11,756 nucleotides of DNA from Cyanobacteriota bacterium (GTDB lineage: Bacteria; Cyanobacteriota; Cyanobacteriia; SKYG9), in NCBI GenBank assembly GCA_025054735.1, contig JANWZG010000068.1:1-11756 (forward strand), written 5' to 3'. Shown here in pieces: positions 1 to 7,259 of the stretch. Under the pieces are notes generated by a model, which ran no database searches, was not told the DNA's origin, and saw nothing but the letters and a program-made list of their open reading frames with translations. Position 1 is the first letter of the stretch; each line of letters opens with the position of its first letter. The position numbers and the translations under genes are program-made.

Positions 1-1000
1 CAAAAGTCGTGGCTGGTGCTGGGTCAGTTAGGTCATCTGCTGGCACATATACCGCCTGAATTGAGGTAATCGAACCTTCAGTAGTAGAGGTAATTCGCTC
101 TTGCAAGTCACCCACATCCGTACCCAGAGTTGGCTGATAACCTACCGCCGAAGGCATCCGACCGAGCAGTGCCGACACTTCAGAACCAGCTTGCACGAAC
201 CGGAAAATGTTGTCGATAAATAGCAACACATCCTGTTTGTTGACATCCCGGAAATATTCCGCCATGGTCAATGCTGACAGACCTACCCGCATCCGTGCTC
301 CTGGTGGCTCGTTCATCTGACCATAGACCAGAGCAATTTTAGACTTACTGGGATCTTCTTCGTCAATTACCTTAGACTCAATCATTTCGTTGTAGAGGTC
401 ATTGCCCTCGCGGGTACGCTCACCCACGCCGCCAAACACAGACACGCCACCGTGTTGAGTTGCAATGTTGTTAATCAACTCCATCATAATCACGGTTTTG
501 CCCACACCAGCACCACCGAATAGCCCAATCTTGCCGCCCCGACGATAGGGAGTCAGCAAATCAACCACCTTGATTCCCGTTTCAAATATTGAGGGCTTAG
601 TCTCTAAATCCGTCAGTTTAGGAGCAGGACGGTGAATGGGCATGGTCTGAGAGCGGTCAACATCACCCTTTTCATCAACAGGCTCGCCCAGTACATTGAA
701 GATACGACCCAAAGTTGGAGTTCCTACGGGCACACTGATGGCAGCACCAGTATCTACGACTTCCATTCCACGGATCAAGCCATCGGTGCTACTCATTGCT
801 ACGGCGCGGACTTGATTGTCTCCCAACAATTGCTGCACTTCACAAGTCACTTTAACCGTCTGACCCGCTGTATTCGTACCACTGATGCTCAAAGCATTGT
901 AAATCTTAGGCAAGTTACCGCTGGGAAACTTAATGTCCACAACGGGGCCAATGATTTGGGTGATGTAACCGATATTTGTTCGTTCTGCTGTGGTAACCAT
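1..1000 (-). CDS. atpB: ATP synthase F1 subunit beta, 3' end beyond window
   Basis: Catalytic beta subunit of the F1 part of F-type ATP synthase, which makes ATP from ADP and phosphate using the proton gradient across the thylakoid or plasma membrane. The reading frame starts with MVTTAERTNIGYI and stays open for 333 complete codons to the window edge, about two thirds of the usual ~480 residues. Visible motifs are the Walker A P-loop GGAGVGKT at residues 162-169, GGVGERTREG with the catalytic glutamate at residue 194, and the Walker B strand DVLLFIDNIFR with aspartate at residue 263. The C-terminal DELSEED region lies outside the window. AAGG at 1008-1011 is 7 nt before the ATG and is a plausible ribosome binding site. 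In cyanobacteria atpB usually heads an atpB-atpE unit apart from the other atp genes; the start here after an unrelated gene agrees. Identification is secure. Confidence 0.98.
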   Translation of the reverse strand, partial: MVTTAERTNIGYITQIIGPVVDIKFPSGNLPKIYNALSISGTNTAGQTVKVTCEVQQLLGDNQVRAVAMSSTDGLIRGMEVVDTGAAISVPVGTPTLGRIFNVLGEPVDEKGDVDRSQTMPIHRPAPKLTDLETKPSIFETGIKVVDLLTPYRRGGKIGLFGGAGVGKTVIMMELINNIATQHGGVSVFGGVGERTREGNDLYNEMIESKVIDEEDPSKSKIALVYGQMNEPPGARMRVGLSALTMAEYFRDVNKQDVLLFIDNIFRFVQAGSEVSALLGRMPSAVGYQPTLGTDVGDLQERITSTTEGSITSIQAVYVPADDLTDPAPATTF

Positions 1001-1112
1001 GTGTATACCTTAGTTAAGCCTCTTGCGTATGAATGTGCCTGCTAGCTCTCGAATTAACCCAGGACTTTACATTAATTCACCGCTACTTAGCTTATCACTA
1101 TCGGGATCGCAT

Positions 1113-1122
1113 CAGTGCACTG
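1113..1122. repeat. 10-bp perfect palindrome upstream of atpB
   Basis: CAGTGCACTG reads the same on both strands and lies about 110 bp upstream of the atpB start, in the 178-bp gap between atpB and the glycosyltransferase gene. It could be a binding site for a dimeric regulator or could be chance. No clear -35/-10 pair for atpB was found next to it. Confidence 0.3.
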
Positions 1123-1178
1123 GAAATTTACAAAAGGCTCTGGGATTGATTATTTGTTGACGATCGCAACATTGATAC

Positions 1179-3086
1179 TTACCCTAGCTTGAGCAAAAGA
1201 CAACTGCTTTCAGGTGGAAACTCTGGCGGTAATCGACTGGATTCGTTTGCTACATTGACGTGGCTAAGCTTTACCCCTGAAATTCCTGTTGCCTTCAGCA
1301 TGGCTGAGACCAGATACTCCGGAGTGTCTCCAGAGGTCTCTAGAGAAACAAACGCACAGCGTTGTTGCCTGACTGGTGCCACTAGGGCCTGATAAGCTCG
1401 GTAAATTCCTTGCTGGGAACCAGCTACTCCCAAATAGTTGAAGTAGAGGTAGGTGCGATTTAGCGTCAGAATGGAACCAGGTTGATAAATGCCGATCGAC
1501 CCTAAGGGCAATGGAATGATAGGGCGATGCAGCGCCGTGAGGCTGTAAGCAATCGCCACTAGACCTAGTACTACTGTAATGATTTGTCGCCAAAGCCTGA
1601 CCACGTAATGGTCTAGCCAATAGGCAATAACTGGAGCCGCTAACATAAACCCTGGCAGTAGTAACCGGTTTGCCCAGATTTGCCACTTTAAGAGTAGGCA
1701 GTACAGCAAGAAAGCAGTGACTACAGCCATAGTCAACTGCCATAGGTTAGCGAATTGAGGGGAACGCGATCGTCGCTGATTCCACATTGCAATGGCTATA
1801 GTTGCTAATGCCAGCAGGAGCAATACTTGGTGGAGCGGGTTAGCAACAAAATCTTCTACAGGCAGATACAAGCGCCATAGCCCAACCTCGTCAGGGTTAA
1901 AGGCGCCTCCGTTAATTAAGCTGGTGCGTGGGTCGTTGACATCTAACCTAAGGATGTTGGTATGGATAGCTCGGACTAGGTTCCACAGTCCAGCGATCGG
2001 CATGTTTAAGGCAATAACTTTAAGCCCATTGGACAGTAGAGGAACCAAACCAAGCCAGTCATTGCGTGTGCCACCATCAATTCCGAGAGGATTCCCAAAC
2101 GTCTGGATGTTACGTCCATAACTAGGCAAAGATAGTGCCAAGCCCACTAAGCTTACGACTAGCGATGCAGCTATTCCCTGGAGCAGTCGCAGTCCATTAC
2201 GCCATTGGTCTACGCCTCCCCAAACGCGATACCCCAGTAACGCCACCAGCGGTGCTCCAAAGATAATGCCCGTGGGCTTGGTCAGGATGGCAAGGCCGAT
2301 TGATCCCCCTAGCCACAACCAATCTGCGTGGCTGTAGGTTTCGCTGCTCAGGACGAAATAAGCAAAGCACACCAACCAGTACGACACCACTAGGTCGTTT
2401 TGGGTGGTCATGGACTGCAAAATTGCCATGGGGACAGTAGCACAGACTAGGGCAGCTAGGCTTTCGTTGGTATGCAAGTGATGGGCAATGAGCGACGTGC
2501 CGATAACACAGCCCAAAAAGGATAGCCATTGCACCATGTTGGCGAAATAGTCACCATCAGCTAGCAGATACAAATGGGCGATCGCATAGCCAGAAAAGGG
2601 CGGAAAAGAAATCTGACGCAGGTTGGGAGTAGGGTAGTGGGCAACGGTCTGATTTTGGATCCAATGAATGACACGGGGCATGTGATAGGTTAGCGAGTCG
2701 TAGTTGTTAGGCGGAGCTACGATCGCGACCACCAGCGAAAACCCTAGGATTAATCCCACCACTAGCATAGAGAGCCGAGCCATGAAGGGCTGCTGCTGGA
2801 AATGATGGCGCAGATTCATGAGTCCTTGGGTGAAGGCAGGCGATAGAGTATGTCGCCAAATTCTTACCAATAGCAAACTATTAACAAGCGCCATTAGACT
2901 CCATAGCCACACTACCCAGCCAACATTGAACGCTCGACTAGCGCTAAAAAGTTCAGTGCTGATGGCAATTACTAGCCCATGCAAAATACTGGCCTTGAGG
3001 AAAGCACTCCTTACGCCGCTAGAGCCACTGACAACAAAGCTGGCAACCGTTGCTAAAAACGACACCAAGATTAGGAGCGTAGCCAT
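1179..3086 (-). CDS. GT39-like (PMT/ArnT-type) integral membrane glycosyltransferase
   Basis: A 635-residue protein with about a dozen hydrophobic membrane segments. It resembles the glycosyltransferase family 39 / PMT_2 group, which transfers sugars from polyprenyl-phosphate donors on the outer face of the plasma membrane. The clearest signature follows the helix at about residues 107-124: NYDSLTYHMPR at 128-138. Its aspartate 130 sits in the first large external loop, where this fold carries its catalytic acid. HW..N..VAHYPT (141-152) and a FPPFSGYAIAHLYLL segment (161-175) continue the family pattern. The remaining two thirds are mostly hydrophobic helices, ending in a soluble tail of about 90 residues. 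The ATG at 3086 lies 13 bp after the exbD stop with no strong Shine-Dalgarno, which suggests translation coupled to the upstream gene. Acceptor and sugar cannot be read from sequence; lipid, protein or exopolysaccharide modification are all possible. Confidence 0.75.
   Translation of the reverse strand: MATLLILVSFLATVASFVVSGSSGVRSAFLKASILHGLVIAISTELFSASRAFNVGWVVWLWSLMALVNSLLLVRIWRHTLSPAFTQGLMNLRHHFQQQPFMARLSMLVVGLILGFSLVVAIVAPPNNYDSLTYHMPRVIHWIQNQTVAHYPTPNLRQISFPPFSGYAIAHLYLLADGDYFANMVQWLSFLGCVIGTSLIAHHLHTNESLAALVCATVPMAILQSMTTQNDLVVSYWLVCFAYFVLSSETYSHADWLWLGGSIGLAILTKPTGIIFGAPLVALLGYRVWGGVDQWRNGLRLLQGIAASLVVSLVGLALSLPSYGRNIQTFGNPLGIDGGTRNDWLGLVPLLSNGLKVIALNMPIAGLWNLVRAIHTNILRLDVNDPRTSLINGGAFNPDEVGLWRLYLPVEDFVANPLHQVLLLLALATIAIAMWNQRRSRSPQFANLWQLTMAVVTAFLLYCLLLKWQIWANRLLLPGFMLAAPVIAYWLDHYVVRLWRQIITVVLGLVAIAYSLTALHRPIIPLPLGSIGIYQPGSILTLNRTYLYFNYLGVAGSQQGIYRAYQALVAPVRQQRCAFVSLETSGDTPEYLVSAMLKATGISGVKLSHVNVANESSRLPPEFPPESSCLLLKLG
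2578..2585. repeat. HIP1 octamer GCGATCGC
   Basis: Exact copy of the highly iterated palindrome that is abundant in many cyanobacterial genomes. It lies inside the glycosyltransferase gene. Confidence 0.8.
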
Positions 3087-3099
3087 ACTGTATGCTGCT

Positions 3100-3516
3100 T
3101 CAGGGTTGTGGACGAATGGTAGCGATCGCCAACTTCACTCCGTCAATCCCCCGTAGGCGATCCATCACGGCAACGACCCTGCCATGAGGTACTGCCTCAT
3201 CTGCATTCAGAATAACTACTAGCTGCTGTTTGGTTGTGGCTAAAGTTCTCACCCGCTGATCTAAGGTATCTAGGGTTACAGGTTGACGATCAAGGGCTAG
3301 TTCACCCGACTGCGCGATCGTCACTGTTACTCGGCCAGTTTCTGATGCCTGAGTCTGAACAGTGTTGGTAGCCTTAGGTAAGTTCACTGGTAGCCCTTCA
3401 GACCTCGTCAAGAACAATGTAGACAGGATGAAAAACGTCAAAATTGCAAAGATAACGTCTATCATCGGCACGATATTGATTTGAGGGGGCAACTCAGGCT
3501 CATCCGGCAAGCGCAT
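3100..3516 (-). CDS. exbD: ExbD/TolR-type biopolymer transport protein (copy 1, short form)
   Basis: A 138-residue ExbD/TolR family protein, the usual length. These proteins have one N-terminal membrane helix and a periplasmic domain. With ExbB/TolQ they form a proton channel that powers TonB-dependent uptake or Tol function. A short cytoplasmic start (MRLPDEPELPPQ) leads into the helix at about residues 15-37. Aspartate 20 in PMIDVIF is the protonatable residue essential in the family. The LTFFIL and LTR...LP motifs follow, then a periplasmic alpha/beta domain at about 41-138. An in-frame TAA upstream leaves this ATG as the first start, with GGAG 11 nt before it. No exbB lies beside it; the nearest is at 7994-8800. 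It lies 53 bp after a phasin-like gene and 13 bp before the glycosyltransferase, so it is probably in that operon. The substrate is unknown. Confidence 0.93.
   Translation of the reverse strand: MRLPDEPELPPQINIVPMIDVIFAILTFFILSTLFLTRSEGLPVNLPKATNTVQTQASETGRVTVTIAQSGELALDRQPVTLDTLDQRVRTLATTKQQLVVILNADEAVPHGRVVAVMDRLRGIDGVKLAIATIRPQP
3122..3129. repeat. HIP1 octamer GCGATCGC
   Basis: Exact HIP1 copy inside the 3' end of the first exbD gene. Confidence 0.8.
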
Positions 3517-3569
3517 GATTAAACTGGCTCCACAAAGTTATAGCTCTCACTCAAGGTACAACCTTACAG

Positions 3570-3959
3570 CTACGGCTTCAAGCTTTCTAACTCTGCTCGT
3601 AGGGCAGCGAGTTGAGCGGTTAATTCCTGCAATTCAGCTTGAACATCAGACATACTTGGCTCAGAGACAGGGACTGCCGTAGTTGGAATCGGCTCTGAAG
3701 GCTGGCTATTAGCAGTGCTAGATGACCTACTGTCTCGTTGTCTTGCTAGGAATGAATCGACAAATCGGCGAGCCTCCTGTTCGGTAATGGCTCCTTTTTC
3801 TGCTAATTCATCAGCGAGCTGGCTCCACTCAGATTGCAACTTAGAGGTGACTTCTTGGCGCTTCTGAGGATCTTGTAATGTCTCTAACAAAGACGCTGTA
3901 GCACCTACAGTCACTCGAAAGCTTTTTTGCACCAATTCCATTAAGTTCTCAGGGTTCAT
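3570..3959 (-). CDS. Small phasin-like helical protein
   Basis: A 129-residue soluble, strongly helical protein. Residues 1-75 (LMELVQKSF..TVGATASLLE, then ELAEKGAITEQEARRFVDSFL) resemble the phasin/PhaF-PhaI-like family, in which a 'KG.(L/I)T.EEA...VD.(L/F)' segment is common. These proteins often coat polyhydroxyalkanoate granules, though many such cyanobacterial proteins have no known role. Residues about 76-105 are a linker rich in Ser, Thr and Pro. Residues about 106-128 (ELQELTAQLAALRAELESL) form a leucine-zipper-like coiled coil that probably drives oligomerisation. There is no signal peptide or membrane segment. It lies 163 bp after the FIST gene and 53 bp before exbD, all in one direction. 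No polyhydroxyalkanoate synthase genes occur in the window, so a granule role is only a guess from resemblance. Confidence 0.6.
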   Translation of the reverse strand: MNPENLMELVQKSFRVTVGATASLLETLQDPQKRQEVTSKLQSEWSQLADELAEKGAITEQEARRFVDSFLARQRDSRSSSTANSQPSEPIPTTAVPVSEPSMSDVQAELQELTAQLAALRAELESLKP

Positions 3960-4079
3960 AGTAAGTTCAATATCCCGTTGACAGAGAGAATGTAGACTAT
4001 GCAGTGGCGCAACTAGCAGTAGATGACATGGCTCCCAAGTCTACTACCAAGTTAGCCAAGTCCCCTCTGATTCTAACGG

Positions 4080-4095
4080 CATTTCTCAGGAAATG
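4080..4095. repeat. Small hairpin after the FIST gene
   Basis: CATTTC-TCAG-GAAATG makes a perfect 6-bp stem with a four-base loop, starting 28 nt past the FIST stop codon on the minus strand. No T-run follows, so it is not a standard terminator. It might protect or process the mRNA between the FIST and phasin-like genes, or be chance. Confidence 0.3.
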
Positions 4096-4122
4096 AAGAG
4101 GTGTAGGTGACCGATCAGCAGC

Positions 4123-5367
4123 CTACGGTCGTCGGCAAATCCCAAATACGGAAGTGTAGCCATGCAGAAACGTGCTGCCTCCCACTGGGCCAATTTCACC
4201 ATTACAGAAAAAGCCACTCAAGGGCACATTCTGAATGTAACGGCTAAATAGGCCAGAATCAAAATTAGGCGCACCGTACAAGCGCTCACCTCGTCCCAAG
4301 CAAGAAAACATCAGCGCTCCCACTATAGAGGCCCCTTTGTGCTGTTGTTGATAGCGGGCTAACAATACCTCTAGGTCTTCTGCTGAGGTACGGGCATCTC
4401 GCAGGTGAAACTGCACACGCTGGCCAGGGCGAATACGATCGCCAATAGCAATGGCACCTGCCTTAGGGTCTACCCCAATCAGATTCCGAATAAGGAAATC
4501 GCCACGTTCTAGCTGCTGCTTGAACTCACTGCGAGCCAATCCAATAAATAGGGAATTCTGGGCTAACTCTTGATCATCTTCACTGAGATCACTAAACATT
4601 TCCTGCAACACCTCAAGGGGAACTCGTGATTTACCCTCCTTTACATCGTCAGCATCCATTTCCAGCCTTAGGAGAATGTTACGCTCACTCTCGGTCACCC
4701 GGAGGGGATGCCCAATTGGCCGACATCCCTGAGCCACGATTGCATCCACAACAATATCGCCAGTAAGAGCTACACCAACGACACCTTCCTGATGGTGACA
4801 ATAATTACAAAATAGGCTACTGCCATTTCCCGTGCCTGCACTTGCCAAGCCTCCAATTTTGACTGAGTTAGGGTAAGCATAATCTAGCCCCTCCAAAAGG
4901 CTGTTGACCCGTGATGAAAATGGATCTGCCAACAATATGAAGCTAGGTTGCTGTGCAGGCTCTACGCCTATGAGATCAATCCAGCGATCGGGGGGGCTGT
5001 CTAAGTCAGGAAGTTGATCACCCATCAGATGAAATGGAGTTGCCGTCACACCGGGTAGATAGGCAAGGCTAAGACTTAGGGCTGGGTAGTCTTCAACTTC
5101 CTGGGCCTCTCCCTGCATATTCATACCAATTACTCCTCCTCCACTACAGCCAATCAGCACCGGAACCCTCAAACGTTCCTCCAGCAATGGCATCAGACGA
5201 GGGTATTCACTAGTAAAAGCTGCTGAGATAAAGAGAATTGCTAAGTCTGCTGGTGCTTGCAGCAGAGCCTGAGCTTGCTCAACGACATCATTGACTGCTG
5301 CTTCCAACGAAGGACGAGTTGACAGCGTACTAACCCACTTCATTTCACTTGTAGCAGCATTTACCAT
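4123..5367 (-). CDS. FIST domain protein (FIST_N + FIST_C), stand-alone
   Basis: A 414-residue FIST protein. FIST is a sensory domain found in bacterial and eukaryotic signalling proteins and is thought to bind small molecules. The N-terminal half (about 20-245) has LAILFISAAF (42-51), the glycine-rich GCSGGGVIG (73-81), SFILLADPFS (142-151), GGLAS (172-176) and VAQGCRPIG (211-219). The FIST_C half (about 250-410) has RNLIGVDP (294-301), SCLGRGERLYG (355-365), GFFCNGEIGPVGG (385-397) and LHGYTSVFG (401-409). No kinase, GGDEF or methyl-accepting domain is fused to it and there is no membrane segment, so it would be a cytoplasmic sensor or ligand-binding protein acting on a separate partner. 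The start is supported by GGGAG at 5376-5380, 8 nt before the ATG. It is the first gene of a four-gene minus-strand run. Family assignment is firm; the ligand is unknown. Confidence 0.9.
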   Translation of the reverse strand: MVNAATSEMKWVSTLSTRPSLEAAVNDVVEQAQALLQAPADLAILFISAAFTSEYPRLMPLLEERLRVPVLIGCSGGGVIGMNMQGEAQEVEDYPALSLSLAYLPGVTATPFHLMGDQLPDLDSPPDRWIDLIGVEPAQQPSFILLADPFSSRVNSLLEGLDYAYPNSVKIGGLASAGTGNGSSLFCNYCHHQEGVVGVALTGDIVVDAIVAQGCRPIGHPLRVTESERNILLRLEMDADDVKEGKSRVPLEVLQEMFSDLSEDDQELAQNSLFIGLARSEFKQQLERGDFLIRNLIGVDPKAGAIAIGDRIRPGQRVQFHLRDARTSAEDLEVLLARYQQQHKGASIVGALMFSCLGRGERLYGAPNFDSGLFSRYIQNVPLSGFFCNGEIGPVGGSTFLHGYTSVFGICRRP

Positions 5368-5402
5368 ATCAATATCTCCCGAGCTAGGACAATCTAAACG
5401 AG

Positions 5403-5431
5403 ACTATAAAGCTTCAGGCAGTGCCTGCACA
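5403..5431 (-). promoter_or_regulatory. Possible promoter of the FIST gene
   Basis: On the minus strand TATAGT (5408-5403) is a good -10 match. TGTGCA (5431-5426), 17 bp upstream, is a poor -35 (three of six). A start of transcription near 5396 would give a leader of about 30 nt. The weak -35 makes this tentative; an activator-dependent promoter would look like this. Confidence 0.25.
5415..5427. promoter_or_regulatory. 13-bp palindrome CAGGCA-G-TGCCTG, possible operator
   Basis: Perfect 6-bp arms around one central base. It lies about 50 bp upstream of the FIST start codon, filling most of the spacer and overlapping the -35 of the possible FIST promoter. That position would suit a repressor site. 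The cognate regulator is not identifiable. Confidence 0.35.
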
Positions 5432-5797
5432 GACTTAAGCTCCTAGCCGAATTAGCCCCTTTGCTAGTCAATCAGATACAATAAGCTGGCCCAGCCCATA
5501 GAATAAAATTCTAACGTGTTCAGCCCAGATGGCCACAGTCTAGTAAGACAGCTAGCCAGCCTTTCATTCATCAGGCTTGTACGGTTAACTCTACCTCATA
5601 ACGACCAATGTCTGTAGATTCATCACCTGTCACGTTGCTCCATATCAAGCTAACATGGCTATGTAACAAGATATTAAGCTGCGCCTAGTGTAGGTAAGCC
5701 GTGCAAACCTTAAAAAATAGCGCTTGATACAGCTTTCTAGCTGCGCAGTCGTGTAACACTGATGAATTGTTAGAAACAAGGCAGGATTATCTGGACT

Positions 5798-6019
5798 ATG
5801 AGTGATATTCAAGCAAAAGTTCAAGAAGAGTTAGATAATGCTCGCAGGGTCTGCGACACTGAAGGCGGCGATTCTGCTGCATGTGCTGCTGCTTGGGATG
5901 CAGTAGAGGAGTTGCAAGCCGAAGCGTCTCATCAGAGACAGGTTAAGCCTAAGAACTCTCTAGAAGAGTTTTGCTCTGACAACCCCGAAGCGGCTGAGTG
6001 TCGAGTTTACGACAATTAA
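5798..6019 (+). CDS. cp12: Calvin cycle regulator CP12
   Basis: A 73-residue CP12, the small disordered redox switch that, when oxidised in the dark, bridges GAPDH and phosphoribulokinase into an inactive complex and so shuts down the Calvin cycle. All hallmarks are present. The N-terminal cysteine pair is C19 and C29, used in the phosphoribulokinase-binding half. The core AWDAVEEL is at 32-39. The C-terminal pair is C59 and C68, and the terminal CRVYDN (68-73) is the loop that inserts into the GAPDH active site. Length is normal and there is no CBS-domain fusion or transit peptide. AGGA at 5783-5786 lies 11 nt before the ATG, a weak ribosome binding site. The gene is monocistronic: a strong terminator follows 55 nt after the stop, and the neighbours point the other way. 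Confidence 0.97.
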   Translation: MSDIQAKVQEELDNARRVCDTEGGDSAACAAAWDAVEELQAEASHQRQVKPKNSLEEFCSDNPEAAECRVYDN

Positions 6020-6074
6020 GCAGTTAACTGGTTCTGTTGAAGTTTATGGTTGCCAACTGATTCAGTTGTAGTTA

Positions 6075-6106
6075 GAGACGCAGAGAACTGCGTCTCCGTG
6101 TTTTTT
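6075..6106 (+). terminator. Rho-independent terminator of cp12
   Basis: GAGACGCAG (6075-6083) pairs perfectly with CTGCGTCTC (6088-6096) around the loop AGAA. CGTG and six T follow (6101-6106). It lies 55 nt after the cp12 stop. On the other strand no T-run follows, so it acts only on plus-strand transcripts. Confidence 0.88.
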
Positions 6107-6125
6107 AAGGTATAGCTGAGCAACT

Positions 6126-6165
6126 ACTCAGAGCACAATGCACGCAACGTATGGCTACTCTGAGT
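6126..6165. repeat. 8-bp inverted repeat at the end of the deaminase gene
   Basis: ACTCAGAG (6126-6133) and CTCTGAGT (6158-6165) are inverted copies 24 nt apart. The right arm overlaps the last base of the deaminase stop codon. It could form a hairpin at the 3' end of the exbB-exbD-deaminase mRNA, but no T-run follows on the minus strand, so termination is doubtful. Confidence 0.35.
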
Positions 6166-7205
6166 TATCTGGCAATCGACAATGCGGGCTGCGACCCCTG
6201 CAACAAACCTGTCAACAAATCACTGGGGCCATGGGGATGGGGCCAAGCAAAGGCATGACGAAAAGCTGCCTGTTGACAGGCCCGCAACTCTTCAAACCCA
6301 ATGATGTCATGTGTTAAGAGACTTTCGTACTCAAAGGGCAAGCGCACATTGTTCAAGCCTGCATTATCGGTACAGATGGCAATTTCTACACCTGCGTCGA
6401 AGCAACGATCGAACACAACCTTGAGCTGAGAAAGATCATTTAGGGTACCTGTTTTCAGATAGGTTGTAGGGCAAACCTCTAAGCACTGATGGCTAGACGC
6501 TAATGATGGTAATAGCTCCGGATAGTGTAATGGAATCTGGATGCCATGACCAATGCGCATTAGGTAAGGTAACAGTTCTGGATAGCAGCCATCCTTAGTT
6601 TCATACAAGTGCCCTGTAGTTTTTAGTCCTAACGAGTGTGCATAAGCATATAACGATATAAATTCGTCGAGACGATCGCGATAGTGGATATCTCCTCCAG
6701 CTAAGTCGATTGCGCAGACATAATGCGGCATTTGTGCAGCGAGGTCGACAAGTGCCCGGTTAACATCGTAGGGCAATCGAGAATGCATACAAAGAATCTG
6801 ACTAGTTACGATCGGGTACTCTTGAATCTGGCTAGCCTTGCCCACTACTTCTACAATCTCTGCCATCAAGTCAATCCGCCGAGACTGCTCTAGTTCCGGT
6901 GGTGTGCGCAGGTATGGTGTGTAGCGTAGTTCCAGATATGCCAAATTTTCAAACACATAGGCACCACGCACCAGACGATAGATAAAGTAGGGCAAGCTAT
7001 CAATCGTCTGCACACTCTCAACCAAGGTATGCAACTCTAAGTACTCATCCAATGTCGATCGTGGTCGAGTATAAAACTCTTCAAAGTCGGCATACTCAGA
7101 AAATCGCTCTACTAGCGGGGATTGATTGCGGTATAGATAGCGCCAGAGAACCCGGGGTACCACCGAACCCCCCAAATGGCGATGAAGCTCAGCGTATAGA
7201 GTCAC
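6165..7205 (-). CDS. Adenosine deaminase family protein with altered substrate pocket
   Basis: A TIM-barrel metal-dependent deaminase of the adenosine/AMP/adenine deaminase family, 346 residues from the GTG at 7205. Zinc and catalytic residues are kept: H8 and H10 in ELHRHLGGS, H199 and general acid/base E202 in GHLYE, H220 in RIGHG, and D280 in CTDNAG. IDLAGG (166-171) and LEVCPTTYLKTG (242-253) also match the family. Two substrate contacts differ. The Asp of HxHLD, which holds the ribose 5'-OH in true adenosine deaminase, is G12 here. The second Asp of TDD, which contacts purine N7, is N281. So deamination of a purine-like compound is likely but the substrate is uncertain. An in-frame TGA at 7215-7217 leaves only two GTG starts, 7211 and 7205. 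GAGAGG (7211-7216) fits 7205 with 5-nt spacing and overlaps the other. It lies 48-54 bp after exbD, as third gene of that operon. Confidence 0.85.
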   Translation of the reverse strand: MTLYAELHRHLGGSVVPRVLWRYLYRNQSPLVERFSEYADFEEFYTRPRSTLDEYLELHTLVESVQTIDSLPYFIYRLVRGAYVFENLAYLELRYTPYLRTPPELEQSRRIDLMAEIVEVVGKASQIQEYPIVTSQILCMHSRLPYDVNRALVDLAAQMPHYVCAIDLAGGDIHYRDRLDEFISLYAYAHSLGLKTTGHLYETKDGCYPELLPYLMRIGHGIQIPLHYPELLPSLASSHQCLEVCPTTYLKTGTLNDLSQLKVVFDRCFDAGVEIAICTDNAGLNNVRLPFEYESLLTHDIIGFEELRACQQAAFRHAFAWPHPHGPSDLLTGLLQGSQPALSIAR

Positions 7206-7259
7206 GGTCACCTCTCAGTTTATTTCTTAGAATAGCGCAGAATATCAATTCCGCGAGGA

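Larger units (their letters stand above)
5368..5797. other. 430-bp non-coding region between divergent FIST and cp12 genes
   Basis: No ORF with gene-like features and no tRNA-like structure was seen. It should hold the promoters of both genes. Next to the FIST gene are a palindrome and a weak promoter-like pair (separate entries). Other symmetric words are GCTGG-C-CCAGC at 5485-5495, the imperfectly spaced GCTAGGA (5383-5389) with TCCTAGC (5441-5447), and near cp12 CTGCGCAG (5741-5748) and GTGT-A-ACAC (5751-5759). AGCTGCGC also occurs twice as a direct repeat (5678-5685 and 5739-5746). I could not assign a convincing -35/-10 pair to cp12. Confidence 0.6.

Noticed and set aside
632..1045. 137-codon plus-strand ORF opposite atpB
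   Set aside because: It is antisense to the conserved atpB frame and has no family resemblance.
1264..1743. 159-codon minus-strand ORF in another frame inside the glycosyltransferase gene
   Set aside because: It overlaps fully with the GT39-like frame on the same strand and shows no recognisable motifs.
3978..3983. Perfect -35 hexamer TTGACA on the plus strand
   Set aside because: No -10 at proper spacing and no plus-strand gene downstream.
5724..5759. TTGATA with TAACAC as cp12 promoter
   Set aside because: The spacing is about 24 bp, outside the usable range.
6126..6165. Inverted repeat as terminator of the exbB-exbD-deaminase operon
   Set aside because: Large 24-nt loop and no T-run on the minus strand; kept only as a repeat.
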